NCBI RefSeq assembly: GCF_014696135.1
Contig: NZ_JACJPP010000012.1
Coordinates: 248,001 to 312,000, forward strand
Length of the DNA: 64,000 bases
Direction of reading: 5' to 3'
From: Nodosilinea sp. FACHB-141
GTDB lineage: Bacteria > Cyanobacteriota > Cyanobacteriia > Phormidesmidales > Phormidesmidaceae
The translations under genes were made by a program, and so were the position numbers. Below are positions 27,359-37,677 of this stretch, piece after piece. The notes below the pieces were generated by a model. That model did not search any database and was not told the DNA's origin. It saw only the letters and a program-made list of their open reading frames with translations. The number at the start of each line of letters is the position of its first letter. Position 1 is the stretch's first letter.

Positions 27359-28438
27359 TTAGCTACTGAGATAATCGACAATGGCTTTGGCGATCTGATG
27401 GTTGCCGTCTTTGCTGATGGATTTGGTAGTGCGGGGTGGGTCGAGGGGCTGGGTTAAAAATGCCCAGTTGCCGTCGAAAAATTCGGCGGGGGTGAGGACT
27501 CGGTGCCAGCTGTAGTCTTGCAGACCGTTGACGAGCACGGGGCCTTCCGCAAAGTCTTCCCGAGTGATAGTAATAATGGGCAGATCGAGGCGGCAGGCTT
27601 CGGAGAAGGTGCTGAACCCTGGCTTGGAGACTATGCGGCTGCACAGGGGCATGACATCCACTGGGCGGTAGCCTTGCCTAGGCACTTTAAACAGATTAGG
27701 CAGGGCGGGGGCGTCTTGCTCAAAGGTGAGAAACTGCCAGTCGGGGAACTGGGTGAGGCGCTCGTAGGGAATGGCCTGGAGGCTTAACCCGCCGAAGGTC
27801 AGTAGAACCGTGCGTTCTTTGGGATGAGACAGGTTCCACTGTGCTCTCAATGCTTCAGCTTCATAGCGCGGGGTTCCTCCAGTTAGCCCGACGTCTTCTA
27901 TGAGGGGGAAGGCAGCCATCGGCTCGTGGAAGGGCAGGCGAAAGAGGCGATCGCACTCACCAAAACATTCCCCAATCCAGCGGGCGATCGGCTCAAACTC
28001 TGGGCCAAAGCCGCGGTAGATGAAATCCCAGCCAAAGTTGCTGACCATCCAGCAGGGGATGTCAGCGGCGTGGGCGATCGCCGTAGCCAGCGGTGGAATA
28101 TCAGCCAGCACCAGATTCACCTCGCGCTGCTTGAGGTAGGTGGCTTCTGCGGCCACGGTTTCTTGTTGATGAGCCTGAATGTCTTCAAGCTTAGCCAGTG
28201 TGGCTGGCAAATCCATGGTGAGACTATCGGGCTGAATCACGCCGATATCAAAGGCTACCGGACGATACTCATAGTCCATCGGCAGGTATTCGTTGAGCAG
28301 CCATTGGGGAGCGGTAGTGGCCAGTACCAAATCCACCTCGGGCTGTAGCGCTTTGACCGCAGCGGCAACCGAGGCGGCACGGGTGGCATGACCAAAGCCG
28401 TGGTTGGTGATCGCCACGTAGAGCACAGGGCGGGGCAT
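27359..28438 (-). CDS. Glycosyltransferase-like protein (GT28/L-arabinokinase N-domain type)
   Basis: 359 residues from ATG 28438; a TTG two codons upstream is also open. The N-terminal YVAITNHGFGHATRAASVA is the glycine/His-rich loop of GT-B enzymes resembling MurG or the N-domain of L-arabinokinase. The C-terminal half carries VLLTFGGLSLQAIP and SKPGFSTFSEACRLDLPII, the donor-binding region. Donor and acceptor cannot be named. It is downstream of ftsH on the same strand but separated by a strong terminator. Confidence 0.8.
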   Translation of the reverse strand: MPRPVLYVAITNHGFGHATRAASVAAAVKALQPEVDLVLATTAPQWLLNEYLPMDYEYRPVAFDIGVIQPDSLTMDLPATLAKLEDIQAHQQETVAAEATYLKQREVNLVLADIPPLATAIAHAADIPCWMVSNFGWDFIYRGFGPEFEPIARWIGECFGECDRLFRLPFHEPMAAFPLIEDVGLTGGTPRYEAEALRAQWNLSHPKERTVLLTFGGLSLQAIPYERLTQFPDWQFLTFEQDAPALPNLFKVPRQGYRPVDVMPLCSRIVSKPGFSTFSEACRLDLPIITITREDFAEGPVLVNGLQDYSWHRVLTPAEFFDGNWAFLTQPLDPPRTTKSISKDGNHQIAKAIVDYLSS

Positions 28439-28456
28439 AGACAATTTCTCTCCAAC

Positions 28457-28485
28457 TAAAAAGGCTCGTCCCTAGGGACGAGCCT
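28457..28485 (-). terminator. Intrinsic terminator after ftsH
   Basis: Perfect 11-bp stem (28462-28472 with 28475-28485); on the minus strand it is followed by U5. Ends the ftsH transcript. Confidence 0.9.
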
Positions 28486-28508
28486 CAATCATCTCAACAG
28501 CTTAGACC

Positions 28509-30395
28509 CTAGAGCTGGGGCACAAACTGCTGTTTGTCAGGCACTACCGTGTACTCAGAGACGATCTGGCGCAGCTCGTCGCCGTCGATGGTTTCGCGCT
28601 CGACCAGCAGATCGACTAGGCGATCGATCAGAGCGCGGTGGTCTTGCATAATGCGCTTAGCGTTGGTGTAGCAGTGGTCAACGATAGTGCGCACCTGACC
28701 GTCAATGCGAGACGACACTTCCTCAGAATATTCTGAGCGAGAGAGCCAGTCGCGACCGAGGAACACCTCACCCTGAGAGCTTTCGAGGGATAGCGGCCCC
28801 AGATCGGACATGCCAAATCGAGTGACCATTTGCCGAGCCATATTGCTCACCTGCTGGAGGTCGTTGCCGGCTCCGGTGGTGACTTCGGCATCGCCAAAGA
28901 TTACATCTTCAGCGGCGCGACCGCCCAGTGCCCCGGTAATCCGAGCCAAAATCTGAGCGCGCGAGATCAGCATCTGCTCTTCACTGGGGGTAAACCAGGT
29001 GAGACCTTGAGCCTGACCGCGAGGAATCAGGGTAACTTTTTGCACGGGGTCGTGGTCTTTGACCAGGGTGCCGACGATCGCATGGCCAATCTCGTGGTAG
29101 GCAATCAGCCGCTTGCTCTTGCTGTCGACTAGGGGGGTGCCCTCCATACCAGCGATGACGCGGTCGACGGCATCATCGACCTCGGCCATAGTCATGCCAT
29201 CTTTGCGACGGCGAGCGGTGAGAATGGCGGCCTCATTGAGCAGGTTGGCCAGGTCAGCCCCGGTAAAGCCGGGGGTGCGGCGGGCGATCGTCTCTAGAGA
29301 AATGTCTTCGGCCAGCTTCTTATTGCGGGCGTGGACTTCGAGGATTTCGATTCGGCCTTTGATGTCGGGCGGATCGACCATCACCTGACGGTCAAAGCGA
29401 CCGGGGCGCAGCAGCGCTGAGTCGAGCACGTCTGCCCGGTTAGTGGCAGCAATGATGATGATGCCGGTATTGCCCTCGAAACCATCCATCTCGGTGAGCA
29501 GCTGGTTGAGGGTTTGCTCACGCTCATCGTTGCCGCCGCCGATGCCTGCGCCCCGCTGCCGACCGACAGCGTCAATCTCATCGATAAAGATGATGCAGGG
29601 AGCGTTTTCTTTAGCCTTCTTAAACAGGTCGCGCACGCGGGAAGCACCGACGCCGACGAACATCTCGACAAATTCAGAACCGGAGATGCTGAAGAAGGGT
29701 ACGCCGGCTTCACCTGCGATCGCCTTGGCCAGCAAGGTTTTACCGGTACCGGGAGGGCCTACCAGTAGCACGCCCTTAGGAATGCGCGCGCCAATGGCGG
29801 TAAAGCGCTCGGGCTTCTTCAAAAAGGTAACGACTTCTTCCAGCTCTTCCTTGGCTTCGTCAATACCGGCCACATCATCAAACATGACGCCAGTCTTGGC
29901 TTCCATCATGAAGCGGGCCTTCGACTTACCAAAGCTCATCGCCTGGCCCGGGCCACCCATGGCCCCGTTGGAGCGGCGGAATAAAAAGAACAAACCGCCA
30001 ATCAGCAGCAGCGGAAACAGCAGGTTGCCCAGGGCACCCACCAAAGCGCCATCATTGCGCGGGGGGTGAGAGTCGAGGCTGATGTTGGCGGTGCGCAGAC
30101 GGCTCACCAGGTCGGGGGAATTGCCCGGCAGGTCAACCCGCCAGCGCATGACGCGGTTGTCTAGGTCGGGGTCAACGGCTTCGATAATGGCCGTTCTGCC
30201 GCCGTCATAGAGATCTACTGCTGTCACCCGCCCGGCATCGAGATAGTCGAGAAAGCGACCATAGGTGAGGCGGGTGTTGGCCGCGTTGCGACCCATATCA
30301 GCCGGGGCTGACGAAAATGCTCCTTGCCACAAGAAAAACCCTATTACCAGCAGGGGCAGGGTCCACAGTAAGGCTACTCGCCACGAAAATTTCAT
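28509..30395 (-). CDS. ftsH: ATP-dependent zinc metalloprotease FtsH
   Basis: Membrane AAA+ protease of 628 residues. Layout: N-terminal membrane helix (about 8-27), a lumenal/periplasmic domain, a second helix near 120-140, Walker A GPPGTGKT (about 212), Walker [16 protein letters not shown], the second region of homology ([20 protein letters not shown]), and the zinc site HEIGH (about 432) with the third ligand in the following helix ([19 protein letters not shown]). Cyanobacteria have about four FtsH homologues acting on photosystem II repair and stress control. Which one this is cannot be said with certainty, although the length and N-terminus resemble the thylakoid FtsH2-type group. Confidence 0.97.
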   Translation of the reverse strand: MKFSWRVALLWTLPLLVIGFFLWQGAFSSAPADMGRNAANTRLTYGRFLDYLDAGRVTAVDLYDGGRTAIIEAVDPDLDNRVMRWRVDLPGNSPDLVSRLRTANISLDSHPPRNDGALVGALGNLLFPLLLIGGLFFLFRRSNGAMGGPGQAMSFGKSKARFMMEAKTGVMFDDVAGIDEAKEELEEVVTFLKKPERFTAIGARIPKGVLLVGPPGTGKTLLAKAIAGEAGVPFFSISGSEFVEMFVGVGASRVRDLFKKAKENAPCIIFIDEIDAVGRQRGAGIGGGNDEREQTLNQLLTEMDGFEGNTGIIIIAATNRADVLDSALLRPGRFDRQVMVDPPDIKGRIEILEVHARNKKLAEDISLETIARRTPGFTGADLANLLNEAAILTARRRKDGMTMAEVDDAVDRVIAGMEGTPLVDSKSKRLIAYHEIGHAIVGTLVKDHDPVQKVTLIPRGQAQGLTWFTPSEEQMLISRAQILARITGALGGRAAEDVIFGDAEVTTGAGNDLQQVSNMARQMVTRFGMSDLGPLSLESSQGEVFLGRDWLSRSEYSEEVSSRIDGQVRTIVDHCYTNAKRIMQDHRALIDRLVDLLVERETIDGDELRQIVSEYTVVPDKQQFVPQL

Positions 30396-30712
30396 ACCTA
30401 TGGCCTCTATTGACTAACGTGCACAGTGTTAACGAATGTTCAGTTAACGGATGGTGACCGAGTTTGGCCCTACGTCTATCATGCCTGGAAACAGGGTGTT
30501 GCCGGGGGCGGAACCTCGAGTCGGAAAAAGAAATATGAGATAAATCTTTACTTAATGTAACGTAAGCCACGGGACTCGGGCAAATCCCCGATCAAATTGA
30601 TTGTCCCGGGAGTAACTAACCTTGAGGTGCGTAGCGTTAGCCAGGCTTCTCCTCTATTGTTACTTTAACTGTTATCGGGTTGAGAAATGTTTAGCGGCCG
30701 AGGAGCCCAGCG
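30396..30712. promoter_or_regulatory. Divergent intergenic region ftsH / MFS transporter
   Basis: 317 bp. It contains the hairpin CGGGAC (30570-30575) with GTCCCG (30603-30608), enclosing TCGGG/CCCGA. Promoters for both genes are expected; I could not place them with confidence. No ORF. Confidence 0.45.
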
Positions 30713-31915
30713 ATGAAACCCCGCCATCCCGAGACGTTGGGGGTGAAAGCTACCCTGCTGCTGGTCAGCACCCTGACGGTCATGGCCGGAGCCACGATCG
30801 CCCCCTCCCTGCCCGCTATGCGATCGCACTTTGCCGATGTGCCCAACGCTGACTACTGGGTGAGGCTGGTCCTGACGGTGCCAGCCCTGTTTATCGCTCT
30901 GGGCGCCCCGATCGCAGGCACGATTATCGATCGCTTTGGCCGCAAGCGCTGGCTGTCGCTGTCGGTGTTTGCCTACGGTTTGGCGGGCAGTTCGGGGTTT
31001 TTTCTAAACGATATCGGGTGGATTTTGGTCGGGCGGCTGGTGCTGGGCCTGAGCGTGGCGGGCATTATGACCACCGCTACCACCCTGGTTGCCGATTATT
31101 ACCTGGGAGCCGCTCGCGCCCAGTTTTTGGGGGTGCAAGCCGCGTTTATGGCGCTGGGCGGCGTGCTGTTTCTCACCCTGGGTGGCTACCTGGCCGATAT
31201 TAGCTGGCGGTTTCCGTTCTTGATCTATGCAACAGCCTGGCTGATGCTGCCGCTGGTGCTGCTGGTGCTGCCCGAACCGGTGCGGGTCAGCCGCGCTGAA
31301 GCGGAGGCCCTGGCTGCGGCCAACCCTGAACCCGTCCCCTGGGTGTTGCTGATCACGACCTTTGCGATCGCCCTGCTGACCCAAATCGTGTTTTACATGA
31401 TTCCGGTGCAGCTGCCGTTCTATCTGCAGCAGCTGAGTGGTGCCAATGGGTCGCAGAGCGGGCTCGCGATCGCCCTGGCCACCCTAGCCGCTGCCAGCAG
31501 CTCGCTCAGCTACCAAAAACTCAAGGCGCGGTTCACGTTTACCGCACTCTATGCTCTGGCCTTTGGGCTGATGGGGACGGGCTACCTGGTGATCAGCCAG
31601 GCATCGAGCTATGGGGGAGTGCTGGTGGGGCTGGCGATCGCGGGCCTGGGCCTCGGCCTCTTTACCCCCAATATGACCGTTTGCCTCACGTCGTCGACCC
31701 CAGCGGCCCTGCGAGGACGAATTTTGGGCGGTCTCACCACCAGCTTTTTCTTTGGTCAGTTTATATCGCCGCTGGTGAGCCAGCCCCTCAGCCAGCAGCT
31801 GGGTTTAGCAGCTACTTACGGTCTGGCTGGGGGTCTCATGCTGCTGCTGGGAGCCATTACCTTGGGTGTAATGGCCCATTGGCGAAGGCTAGGTCAGCGC
31901 GATCGCCCCCTGTAG
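30713..31915 (+). CDS. Major facilitator superfamily transporter
   Basis: 400 residues with about 12 hydrophobic segments. The loop between helices 2 and 3 has the MFS A-like motif in [13 protein letters not shown]. Helix 1 begins [26 protein letters not shown], the pattern of drug/metabolite efflux antiporters of the CynX or DHA groups. The substrate is unknown. Strong ribosome-binding site GAGGAG 8 nt before ATG 30713. Its last 27 nt overlap gltX tail to tail. Confidence 0.9.
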   Translation: MKPRHPETLGVKATLLLVSTLTVMAGATIAPSLPAMRSHFADVPNADYWVRLVLTVPALFIALGAPIAGTIIDRFGRKRWLSLSVFAYGLAGSSGFFLNDIGWILVGRLVLGLSVAGIMTTATTLVADYYLGAARAQFLGVQAAFMALGGVLFLTLGGYLADISWRFPFLIYATAWLMLPLVLLVLPEPVRVSRAEAEALAAANPEPVPWVLLITTFAIALLTQIVFYMIPVQLPFYLQQLSGANGSQSGLAIALATLAAASSSLSYQKLKARFTFTALYALAFGLMGTGYLVISQASSYGGVLVGLAIAGLGLGLFTPNMTVCLTSSTPAALRGRILGGLTTSFFFGQFISPLVSQPLSQQLGLAATYGLAGGLMLLLGAITLGVMAHWRRLGQRDRPL

Positions 31916-33328
31916 ACGAGGCACATCAAAGCCGCGCTGGCGCAGAATTAGCCAAGACTCCATCAGGTCAGGGCCTTGGAGGGCACCCATGAGAGCCGCC
32001 CGCATCGATTTCATCACCAGCCCTTTCTTCACGCCCTGGGCCTTGGTAACCTCATCCACTAAAGCCTTGAGTTCGTCAATCGTGGCTGGAGATTTCTCGG
32101 TGAGCCCGGTCAGAATGCCCTCCAGTACAGGGGATACGCCGTCGAGCTGCACCTGGGCTTTGGCGTCATCAGCGAACTCCACGGTTTCGGTAAAGAAAAA
32201 GCGGCTTTGCTCCACAACGTCTGTCAGTCGGGTGAGGCTAGGACCGAGGAGCGTCACTAAGGGCAACAGCCAGCCGCGATCGGCCTCCGCATCAATGGCA
32301 TAAGCGTCTTGCAGGTAGGGCAGCGTCAGCTCTAGTAGGGGAGTGGGCTCCATCGCGTGAAGGTACTGGCTGTTGAGCCAGTCGAGCTTATCCCAGTCGA
32401 ATTTGGCTCCGGCTTTGTTGACGCGATCGAAGCTGAACTGTTTGGCGGCTTCGGCCAGGGTGAACTGTTCGGTGGCGTCGGGGGCTGACCAACCCAGCAG
32501 GGTCATGTAGTTGACCAGGGCCGGAGCCACAAAGCCCATCTTTTGGAAGTCAGAAATGGAGGTGACGCCGTCGCGCTTGGAGAGCTTCTGCCCGGTCTGG
32601 TTGAGAATCAGCGGTGCGTGGGCAAAGGCGGGCACGGCAGCTTCGAGGGCTTCGTAGAGCAGAATTTGCTTGGCGGTGTTGGCGATGTGGTCTTCGCCGC
32701 GAATGACGTGGGTGATGGCCATATCGATGTCGTCAACCACTACGGCCAGGTTGTAGAGGGGCTGGCCAATGTTAGTGGCAGAGGAGGCGCGGGCGACAAC
32801 CATGTCGCCGCCCAGGTCGCTGGCCTGCCAGGTGACGGGGCCGCGCACCATGTCGTTCCAGGTGATGGTGCGGCTGTCGTCAATTTTGAAGCGAATCACG
32901 GCTGGGCGGCCCTCGGCCTCAAAGGCTGCTTGTTGGTCGGGGGTGAGATCACGATGGCGGTTGTCGTAGCGGGGAGCATGGCCCCTGGCTTTTTGGGTTT
33001 CGCGCATGGCGTCTAGCTCGTCGGGAGTGTCGTAGGCGCGGTAGGCGAGGCCCTTGTCGAGCAGGGTTTGAATGGCTTGGCGATAGAGGTCGAGCCGCTG
33101 GGACTGAAAGAAGGGGCCTTCGTCCCATTCCATGCCTAGCCACTTGAGGCCGGCGAGAATGTTGTCGGTGAATTCTGATTTGGATCGCTCTTCGTCGGTG
33201 TCTTCGATGCGGAGAATGAACTGGCCGCCTTCGTGGCGGGCAAATAGCCAGTTGAACACAGCGGTGCGGGCGGTACCAATGTGCAGAGTTCCCGTGGGGC
33301 TAGGGGCAAGGCGAACGCGGACGGTCAT
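31889..33328 (-). CDS. gltX: Glutamate--tRNA ligase
   Basis: Class I synthetase that charges tRNA(Glu), and in this phylum also supplies Glu-tRNA for tetrapyrrole synthesis and for Gln-tRNA by transamidation. 479 residues. The HIGH motif appears as [14 protein letters not shown] at the N-terminus and the KMSKS motif as [12 protein letters not shown]. The C-terminal anticodon-binding helices are complete. The start ATG 33328 is clear. The tail overlaps the MFS gene by 27 bp. Confidence 0.97.
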   Translation of the reverse strand: MTVRVRLAPSPTGTLHIGTARTAVFNWLFARHEGGQFILRIEDTDEERSKSEFTDNILAGLKWLGMEWDEGPFFQSQRLDLYRQAIQTLLDKGLAYRAYDTPDELDAMRETQKARGHAPRYDNRHRDLTPDQQAAFEAEGRPAVIRFKIDDSRTITWNDMVRGPVTWQASDLGGDMVVARASSATNIGQPLYNLAVVVDDIDMAITHVIRGEDHIANTAKQILLYEALEAAVPAFAHAPLILNQTGQKLSKRDGVTSISDFQKMGFVAPALVNYMTLLGWSAPDATEQFTLAEAAKQFSFDRVNKAGAKFDWDKLDWLNSQYLHAMEPTPLLELTLPYLQDAYAIDAEADRGWLLPLVTLLGPSLTRLTDVVEQSRFFFTETVEFADDAKAQVQLDGVSPVLEGILTGLTEKSPATIDELKALVDEVTKAQGVKKGLVMKSMRAALMGALQGPDLMESWLILRQRGFDVPRLQGAIALT

Positions 33329-33611
33329 GGGGTTTCCTGCACTTTCGACAAAGGTTTCTGAACAGTCTCTTATTTTAGGGGGTGGGGTGATCGCATTGAG
33401 GATGGGATCCTAAATTTCGGTTGCCCACCACCATCTGTAGGAGCGGCGCACAACTTTGCGGAAAAGCCAGATCTACCGCCGGGGCCATTTCGCTGGCCCC
33501 AGACCCCCGTCGACAAGGACGTTCCGTCGTCCTTGACCTCACGGAAAGGACGAGCTGATCATCGGTTTAAACCCCTGTTCTGCAAATGGGTCTGGAAGCG
33601 AATTAATCCTG
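33329..33611 (-). other. Intergenic region before gltX with two hairpins
   Basis: No ORF of note. GGGGCCA/TGGCCCC forms a hairpin at 33481-33500, and CAAGGACG/CGTCCTTG another at 33514-33535. They lie downstream of the amidase gene and upstream of gltX on the minus strand, so they may end the amidase transcript. The gltX promoter should be in the 33330-33480 part. Confidence 0.45.
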
Positions 33612-33675
33612 ATCCACTCATCCACTCATCCACTCATCCACTCATCCACCCATCCACCCATCCACCCATCCACTC
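33612..33675. repeat. Octanucleotide tandem repeat, 8 copies
   Basis: Four copies of ATCCACTC (33612-33643), three of ATCCACCC (33644-33667) and one more ATCCACTC (33668-33675), with no spacers. The amidase stop codon falls at its right edge (33674-33676). The same unit recurs inside the U32 peptidase gene (50201-50240) and as partial copies at about 46453-46480 at the end of larB. Confidence 0.95.
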
Positions 33676-35446
33676 ACTCCCCTCCCCCCGTCTGCTGCAC
33701 CCAAAGCTCCACTCCTTCAGCCAGGGTTTCTGCCAATTTCGCCTGCTTCTGCGGATCCGTCACCCACTCGAATTCATTGGGGTTGATCATGAAGCCCAGC
33801 TCTAGCAGTACGGAGGGGGCGACGTGGGGGCGGGTGAGGGCGAGGTTGTTCCAGAAGACGCCGTAGGAGGGGCGATCGAGTTCAGTTACCAAGTAGTCGT
33901 GGAGGAACTGGGCCAGGCTATGGGCCTGGGTGTGGAACCAGAAGGCACCGATGCCGGCGGTGTTTTGGGCGTCGCCGCTGTCGGGTAGGGCGTTGTAGTG
34001 AATGCTAAGGGCTAGGGTGGGTTCGACTTGGGCAATCTGGGCGGGGCGATCGTTGACGCCAACGGTGCTGTCAGCGGTGCGGGTCATGATCACCTGGGCT
34101 CCTCGGGCTTCTAGAGCGGCTTGTAGGAGGAGCGATACTTCCAGGTTGACGTCTTTTTCGGGGGTGCCGTTGGGGCCGCGTGAGCCGGGTTCGTCGCCGC
34201 CGTGGCCGGGGTCTACCAGAATGGTGGTGCCCGCTAGGGGGCGAGAAGCTTGAAGACTGGGGGGCTGCTTGAGGGATAGCACGAGGGTAGTGCCTTCGTA
34301 GCGCAGTTTGTAGCCCCACTGCTGGTCGGTTTTGAAATTGATCCGGTACTCTACCTGGTCGGGCAGCACGGGATTCCAGTCTAGGCGTTCCACTAGCCCG
34401 TCGTCGGTGACGTAGATGGTGTCGGTTTGGGGCACGGTGTTGTGCAGGGTGAGGGTGAAGGTGTCGGTCCCTTGCTCAACGCTGACGGGGACGGGGACTT
34501 GCAGGGGAAAGTAGATTTCTGTCCAGCCCGGCACCTGGCGGGAGGTGACGCCGCGAATCAGCGATCGCACCACTGACCCTCCCGCTACAGGCTGAGTCTC
34601 AGCGGCACGAATCCAGCCGCCGTAGTCGAGGCGCAGCCACTCGCCCTCGCGGCTCGTGATTTGGGCACGGGTGCCCTGAGGTAGGGGAGTGAGGCGGGAA
34701 TAGTCGGTGCTGGGGCCGGTGCGGGCTACGCCAGCGGCAGCGGTGACTTCGACGACCTCGATCGCACTAGGATCCAAAATACTCACAGAACCGGGGGCGG
34801 CATCCGTCACTACGGACGTCCCCTGGGCGAGGCGGTAGACGGGCTGTCCCAGATCGCCCGGTTCTTCGGCCATGAAGCAGCTTTCGTAGCGGCTGGGGCC
34901 AGTGGTGGCAATGGGGCTGGCCTGGTCGGTGAGGACGGCTGAGTTGGGAGGCAAATCGGCGCGATCGCCCTGGGGCAGCAGGGTGTAGGTCTGCCCTGCC
35001 AGGACTGCTGTCACCGTGGCATTGGCAGGAGCCACGGCCCCCAGACACACCCAGTCCCCCGGCTGGCGAGCAATATCTGCCCCCGGCAGGAGCGAGCCTT
35101 CGGCAAAGCCCAGGGTTTCTGGCAGCACTGGCCCGCTGGCCACCCGGGTAACCGTAATTGATAAGGTTTGGTCACCCTGGGTCAGGGTAAAGGTGTTGGC
35201 CCCGAGACTGAGAGGTCGGGAGGGGGCAAAGTGCCCTGAGGCGCTGCGTCCCTCAATGGGTTCGCCATTCAGCAGCACGGGCTGGTCGGTGGCTCCGGTG
35301 CCGATGAAAAAGATCTGCTCTGCCGTGGTCTGGTGGCCATCGGGGGGATAGACCACTTGCAGGGCGGTCTGAGCCTGCGCCAGGGTGGCAATGCCTACTG
35401 TGCTGAAACCGGCTAGCGCGGCTGCGCCCCAAACCCACTGCGCCAT
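33674..35446 (-). CDS. N-acetylmuramoyl-L-alanine amidase, AMIN/SH3 plus Amidase_3
   Basis: Secreted cell-wall hydrolase that cuts the amide between MurNAc and the stem peptide. 590 residues: signal peptide to about 25, two N-terminal beta-sandwich regions, an SH3b-like domain (about 245-290: AGVARTGPSTDYSRLTPLP), an AMIN-like region (about 295-400) and the catalytic Amidase_3 domain. Zinc and catalytic residues are all seen: VDPGHGGDEPG, the Glu in PEKDVNLEV, LSIHYNA and LLELGFM. In filamentous cyanobacteria AmiC-type amidases drill septal nanopores and affect cell-cell communication; whether this is that paralogue is open. The stop codon lies in an octamer tandem repeat. Confidence 0.92.
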   Translation of the reverse strand: MAQWVWGAAALAGFSTVGIATLAQAQTALQVVYPPDGHQTTAEQIFFIGTGATDQPVLLNGEPIEGRSASGHFAPSRPLSLGANTFTLTQGDQTLSITVTRVASGPVLPETLGFAEGSLLPGADIARQPGDWVCLGAVAPANATVTAVLAGQTYTLLPQGDRADLPPNSAVLTDQASPIATTGPSRYESCFMAEEPGDLGQPVYRLAQGTSVVTDAAPGSVSILDPSAIEVVEVTAAAGVARTGPSTDYSRLTPLPQGTRAQITSREGEWLRLDYGGWIRAAETQPVAGGSVVRSLIRGVTSRQVPGWTEIYFPLQVPVPVSVEQGTDTFTLTLHNTVPQTDTIYVTDDGLVERLDWNPVLPDQVEYRINFKTDQQWGYKLRYEGTTLVLSLKQPPSLQASRPLAGTTILVDPGHGGDEPGSRGPNGTPEKDVNLEVSLLLQAALEARGAQVIMTRTADSTVGVNDRPAQIAQVEPTLALSIHYNALPDSGDAQNTAGIGAFWFHTQAHSLAQFLHDYLVTELDRPSYGVFWNNLALTRPHVAPSVLLELGFMINPNEFEWVTDPQKQAKLAETLAEGVELWVQQTGGGE

Positions 35447-35515
35447 AGGTGTTTATCCGATGCGATCGCTACCCCGCCAGTCTACGTCCTAGGGCATGCT
35501 CGCGATCGCGTGATT

Positions 35516-36919
35516 TTAAAGCGACTCACCCAGACCCTGGTTCCAGTCTTGGCCCAGCTGAATGGTGATATCGGAGTTGAGCGCGCCGGTGCTTTCGACC
35601 CGCACCTCGCCAATTCCCAAAAAGCGGTGCACCATTTCGGCAGTTGCACCATCGCCCCGCTGGGCCACGATGCGGCTAATGGGCAGGGGAGCGTTTAGGG
35701 TCTGGTCGATAAAGATGTTGGAGTAACCGCTTTCACGCAACGCTCGGGTCAGGGCTTGCACCGCTACTGGGTCGTTGGTGCTGTCTTGAATAGCAACCCG
35801 CACTCGGCTAGGGTCGCTAGTGGTGGCTACCCGCTGAGTACCGAAACCGAAGTATTGGTCAACCATACCGTCGATGTCGTTGTAGCTAGGGATCCAATAG
35901 CTCGCTGCAAATTCTTGGGGGCTACTAAAGTTGCCTGGCAGCATCAGCATTTGCACGTTAGAGCGGTTGATCTGTGCCCCGTAGCCCACCAGGGCCAACA
36001 GCTCTTCTACTGACAGGTTGGTGTCGACGTTTTCCTGAATCACCGACAAAATTTTGGGCAACCGGGCAATGGTCGCCGGATTGAGTGCCTGCTCAGCTAG
36101 GGCTCGCATAAACATTTGCTGGCGCTGAATGCGGCCAATATCGCCCTGGGAGTCGTAGCGAAAGCGCAGGAACTGGAGCGCCTGATTGCCGTTGAGTTTT
36201 TGTTCGCCCGCCTTGAGATTGATGTATAGGTGCTGGCTATCGTCCTGGTACTTCATGTCGGCGGGTACGTTGACCGTGACCCCGCCCAGGGCGTCGATCA
36301 GTTTTTCGACCCCCTGCACGTTGATGCGCACGTAGCGATCGACGGCCACGCCACCCAGTAAATCGCTGACTGACTCGGCGGCTAGAGCGGGGCCGCCATC
36401 ACGGTTGGCCTCGTTGAGCTTGGTTAGCCGGCCGCGCACGTAGGTGCGGGTGTCGCGGGGAAGGGAAAGCACTACCATTTGCTCGGTCTGGGGATTAAAC
36501 CGCAGCAGCAGCATCGAGTCTGAGAGGCCGTCAAAGGAGTTGACTAGGGCGTGGTAGCCCACATCTTCCAGTTCGGGGGGCACGCTTTCGACGTCTGTCG
36601 TCAGCACCTTGACGCCTAGCACCAGAATATTCACTGGACGAGTCAGGCGGGGCAGCCGCAGATTACCGCTCGATGCGATCGCGGCATCCTGGCTAAATAC
36701 TCCCGATTCTTCGGCGCTTAGATCTTGCTGCATGAGCGGTGCCGCCGACAGCGAAACCGCTAGCATCGCCCCGGCCACTCCAGAAATGCCCGCCACCGAG
36801 GCCAGGGCAATGCCCACGCCGAGCATACGCGGCATGCGTCGTCGCTGTTGAGTTGGCATTTTTTGTGGATGCCCCTGGGGTGAACGAGCGTTGAGATGTT
36901 GGGGATGACGTTGGGACAC
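35516..36919 (-). CDS. LytR-CpsA-Psr (LCP) family protein with LytR_C domain
   Basis: Membrane-anchored phosphotransferase that attaches glycopolymers to peptidoglycan. 467 residues from GTG 36919; ATG 36859 is an alternative. A short basic cytoplasmic part precedes one membrane helix (about 34-58). The LCP domain follows with DSMLLLRFNP, VLSLPRDTRTYV, KLNEANRDGG, GGVTVNVPADM and LRFRYDSQGDIGRIQRQQ, which include the family's catalytic Arg and Asp residues. The C-terminal LytR_C domain starts near VRVAIQDSTND. Next to the amidase gene on the same strand, 70 bp apart; a shared envelope role is plausible. Confidence 0.92.
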   Translation of the reverse strand: MSQRHPQHLNARSPQGHPQKMPTQQRRRMPRMLGVGIALASVAGISGVAGAMLAVSLSAAPLMQQDLSAEESGVFSQDAAIASSGNLRLPRLTRPVNILVLGVKVLTTDVESVPPELEDVGYHALVNSFDGLSDSMLLLRFNPQTEQMVVLSLPRDTRTYVRGRLTKLNEANRDGGPALAAESVSDLLGGVAVDRYVRINVQGVEKLIDALGGVTVNVPADMKYQDDSQHLYINLKAGEQKLNGNQALQFLRFRYDSQGDIGRIQRQQMFMRALAEQALNPATIARLPKILSVIQENVDTNLSVEELLALVGYGAQINRSNVQMLMLPGNFSSPQEFAASYWIPSYNDIDGMVDQYFGFGTQRVATTSDPSRVRVAIQDSTNDPVAVQALTRALRESGYSNIFIDQTLNAPLPISRIVAQRGDGATAEMVHRFLGIGEVRVESTGALNSDITIQLGQDWNQGLGESL

Positions 36920-37166
36920 CAGGGACCTCGGGGCAATAAAAATGAGCGGGGTTAGGAGACTACAGCCCCGTAGGGGGATGACTCTGCCAAATTTTTAGCT
37001 GCATGTTAACAGCAATTTAGTCAGCCGACCCACGTAATATGGCACGGACCCAACAAATTAGGTTAATTTTTCGTTCGGCTATGGAACAGCCCTGGGGACG
37101 AGGTCTAGGGCTTTCTCCTAATCCAGAATTTGTGCTAGCAGGGAGGCTGAGTTGACACCCGTAATC

Positions 37167-37526
37167 CTAGGGCAGCCGCTTGCTCCACTGGCTAAACCCT
37201 GGCAGGTTTACCGATTTGCCCTGCAATAGACGCACCATTAGGACGAGGTTGGTCAAGGTATAGCCGGTCGTCACTAGGGTGTTGGTAATCAGTAGCCGCA
37301 GCGACAGCCCTGGTGCCAGATGGCTGCCGGCGCTGAGCACCCCGTAGGTGATGACCCAGGTGAAGGCTAAGGTAACCACCAGCCGACTGACCGCCAGCTC
37401 TTGGCGGCTGCCCTGCTTTTGCCACAGGCTATAAAGAGCAGGCACGACCCCGAAAATAGGCACCAGGTAGAGGCTCAACTTTAAGCGCTCGAGGGTCTCC
37501 CCTGAGGCGGGACTGACTTTTTTCAT
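37167..37526 (-). CDS. Small membrane protein of unknown function
   Basis: 119 residues with three hydrophobic segments (LKLSLYLVPIFGVVPALYSL; VVTLAFTWVITYGVLSAG; LLITNTLVTTGYTLTNLVLMV) and a basic C-terminus (SQWSKRLP). I do not recognise a named family, although the pattern resembles small integral membrane proteins conserved in cyanobacteria. It lies between the LCP gene and a methyltransferase gene, all on the minus strand, with gaps of about 250 and 150 bp, so it probably has its own promoter. Confidence 0.75.
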   Translation of the reverse strand: MKKVSPASGETLERLKLSLYLVPIFGVVPALYSLWQKQGSRQELAVSRLVVTLAFTWVITYGVLSAGSHLAPGLSLRLLITNTLVTTGYTLTNLVLMVRLLQGKSVNLPGFSQWSKRLP

Positions 37527-37677
37527 AGGTACTGAGCCCTGGACAGAAGGGAGAAGTTGTTGCAGGGTCTGTCCAGATTATGCCCCACGTGATCAGCACA
37601 CGCGTACCTGCCCGATGAGAAAGCGCGACTCAGCATGGCCTAGCGCGATCGCTGGGCTTTTCCTAACCACTATTCTC

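Noticed and set aside
29443-30069. 208-codon plus-strand ORF opposite ftsH
   Set aside because: Entirely inside a conserved gene, with Ser/Pro/Arg-rich shadow composition.
30440-30560. Possible tRNA-like sequence near CCTCGAGTC before ftsH
   Set aside because: The flanking bases do not form acceptor, D or anticodon arms; no tRNA in the window was supported by eye.
33612-33675. Possible CRISPR array
   Set aside because: Repeat unit is only 8 bp with no spacers; a microsatellite-like tandem repeat. No CRISPR array or cas gene is visible in the window.
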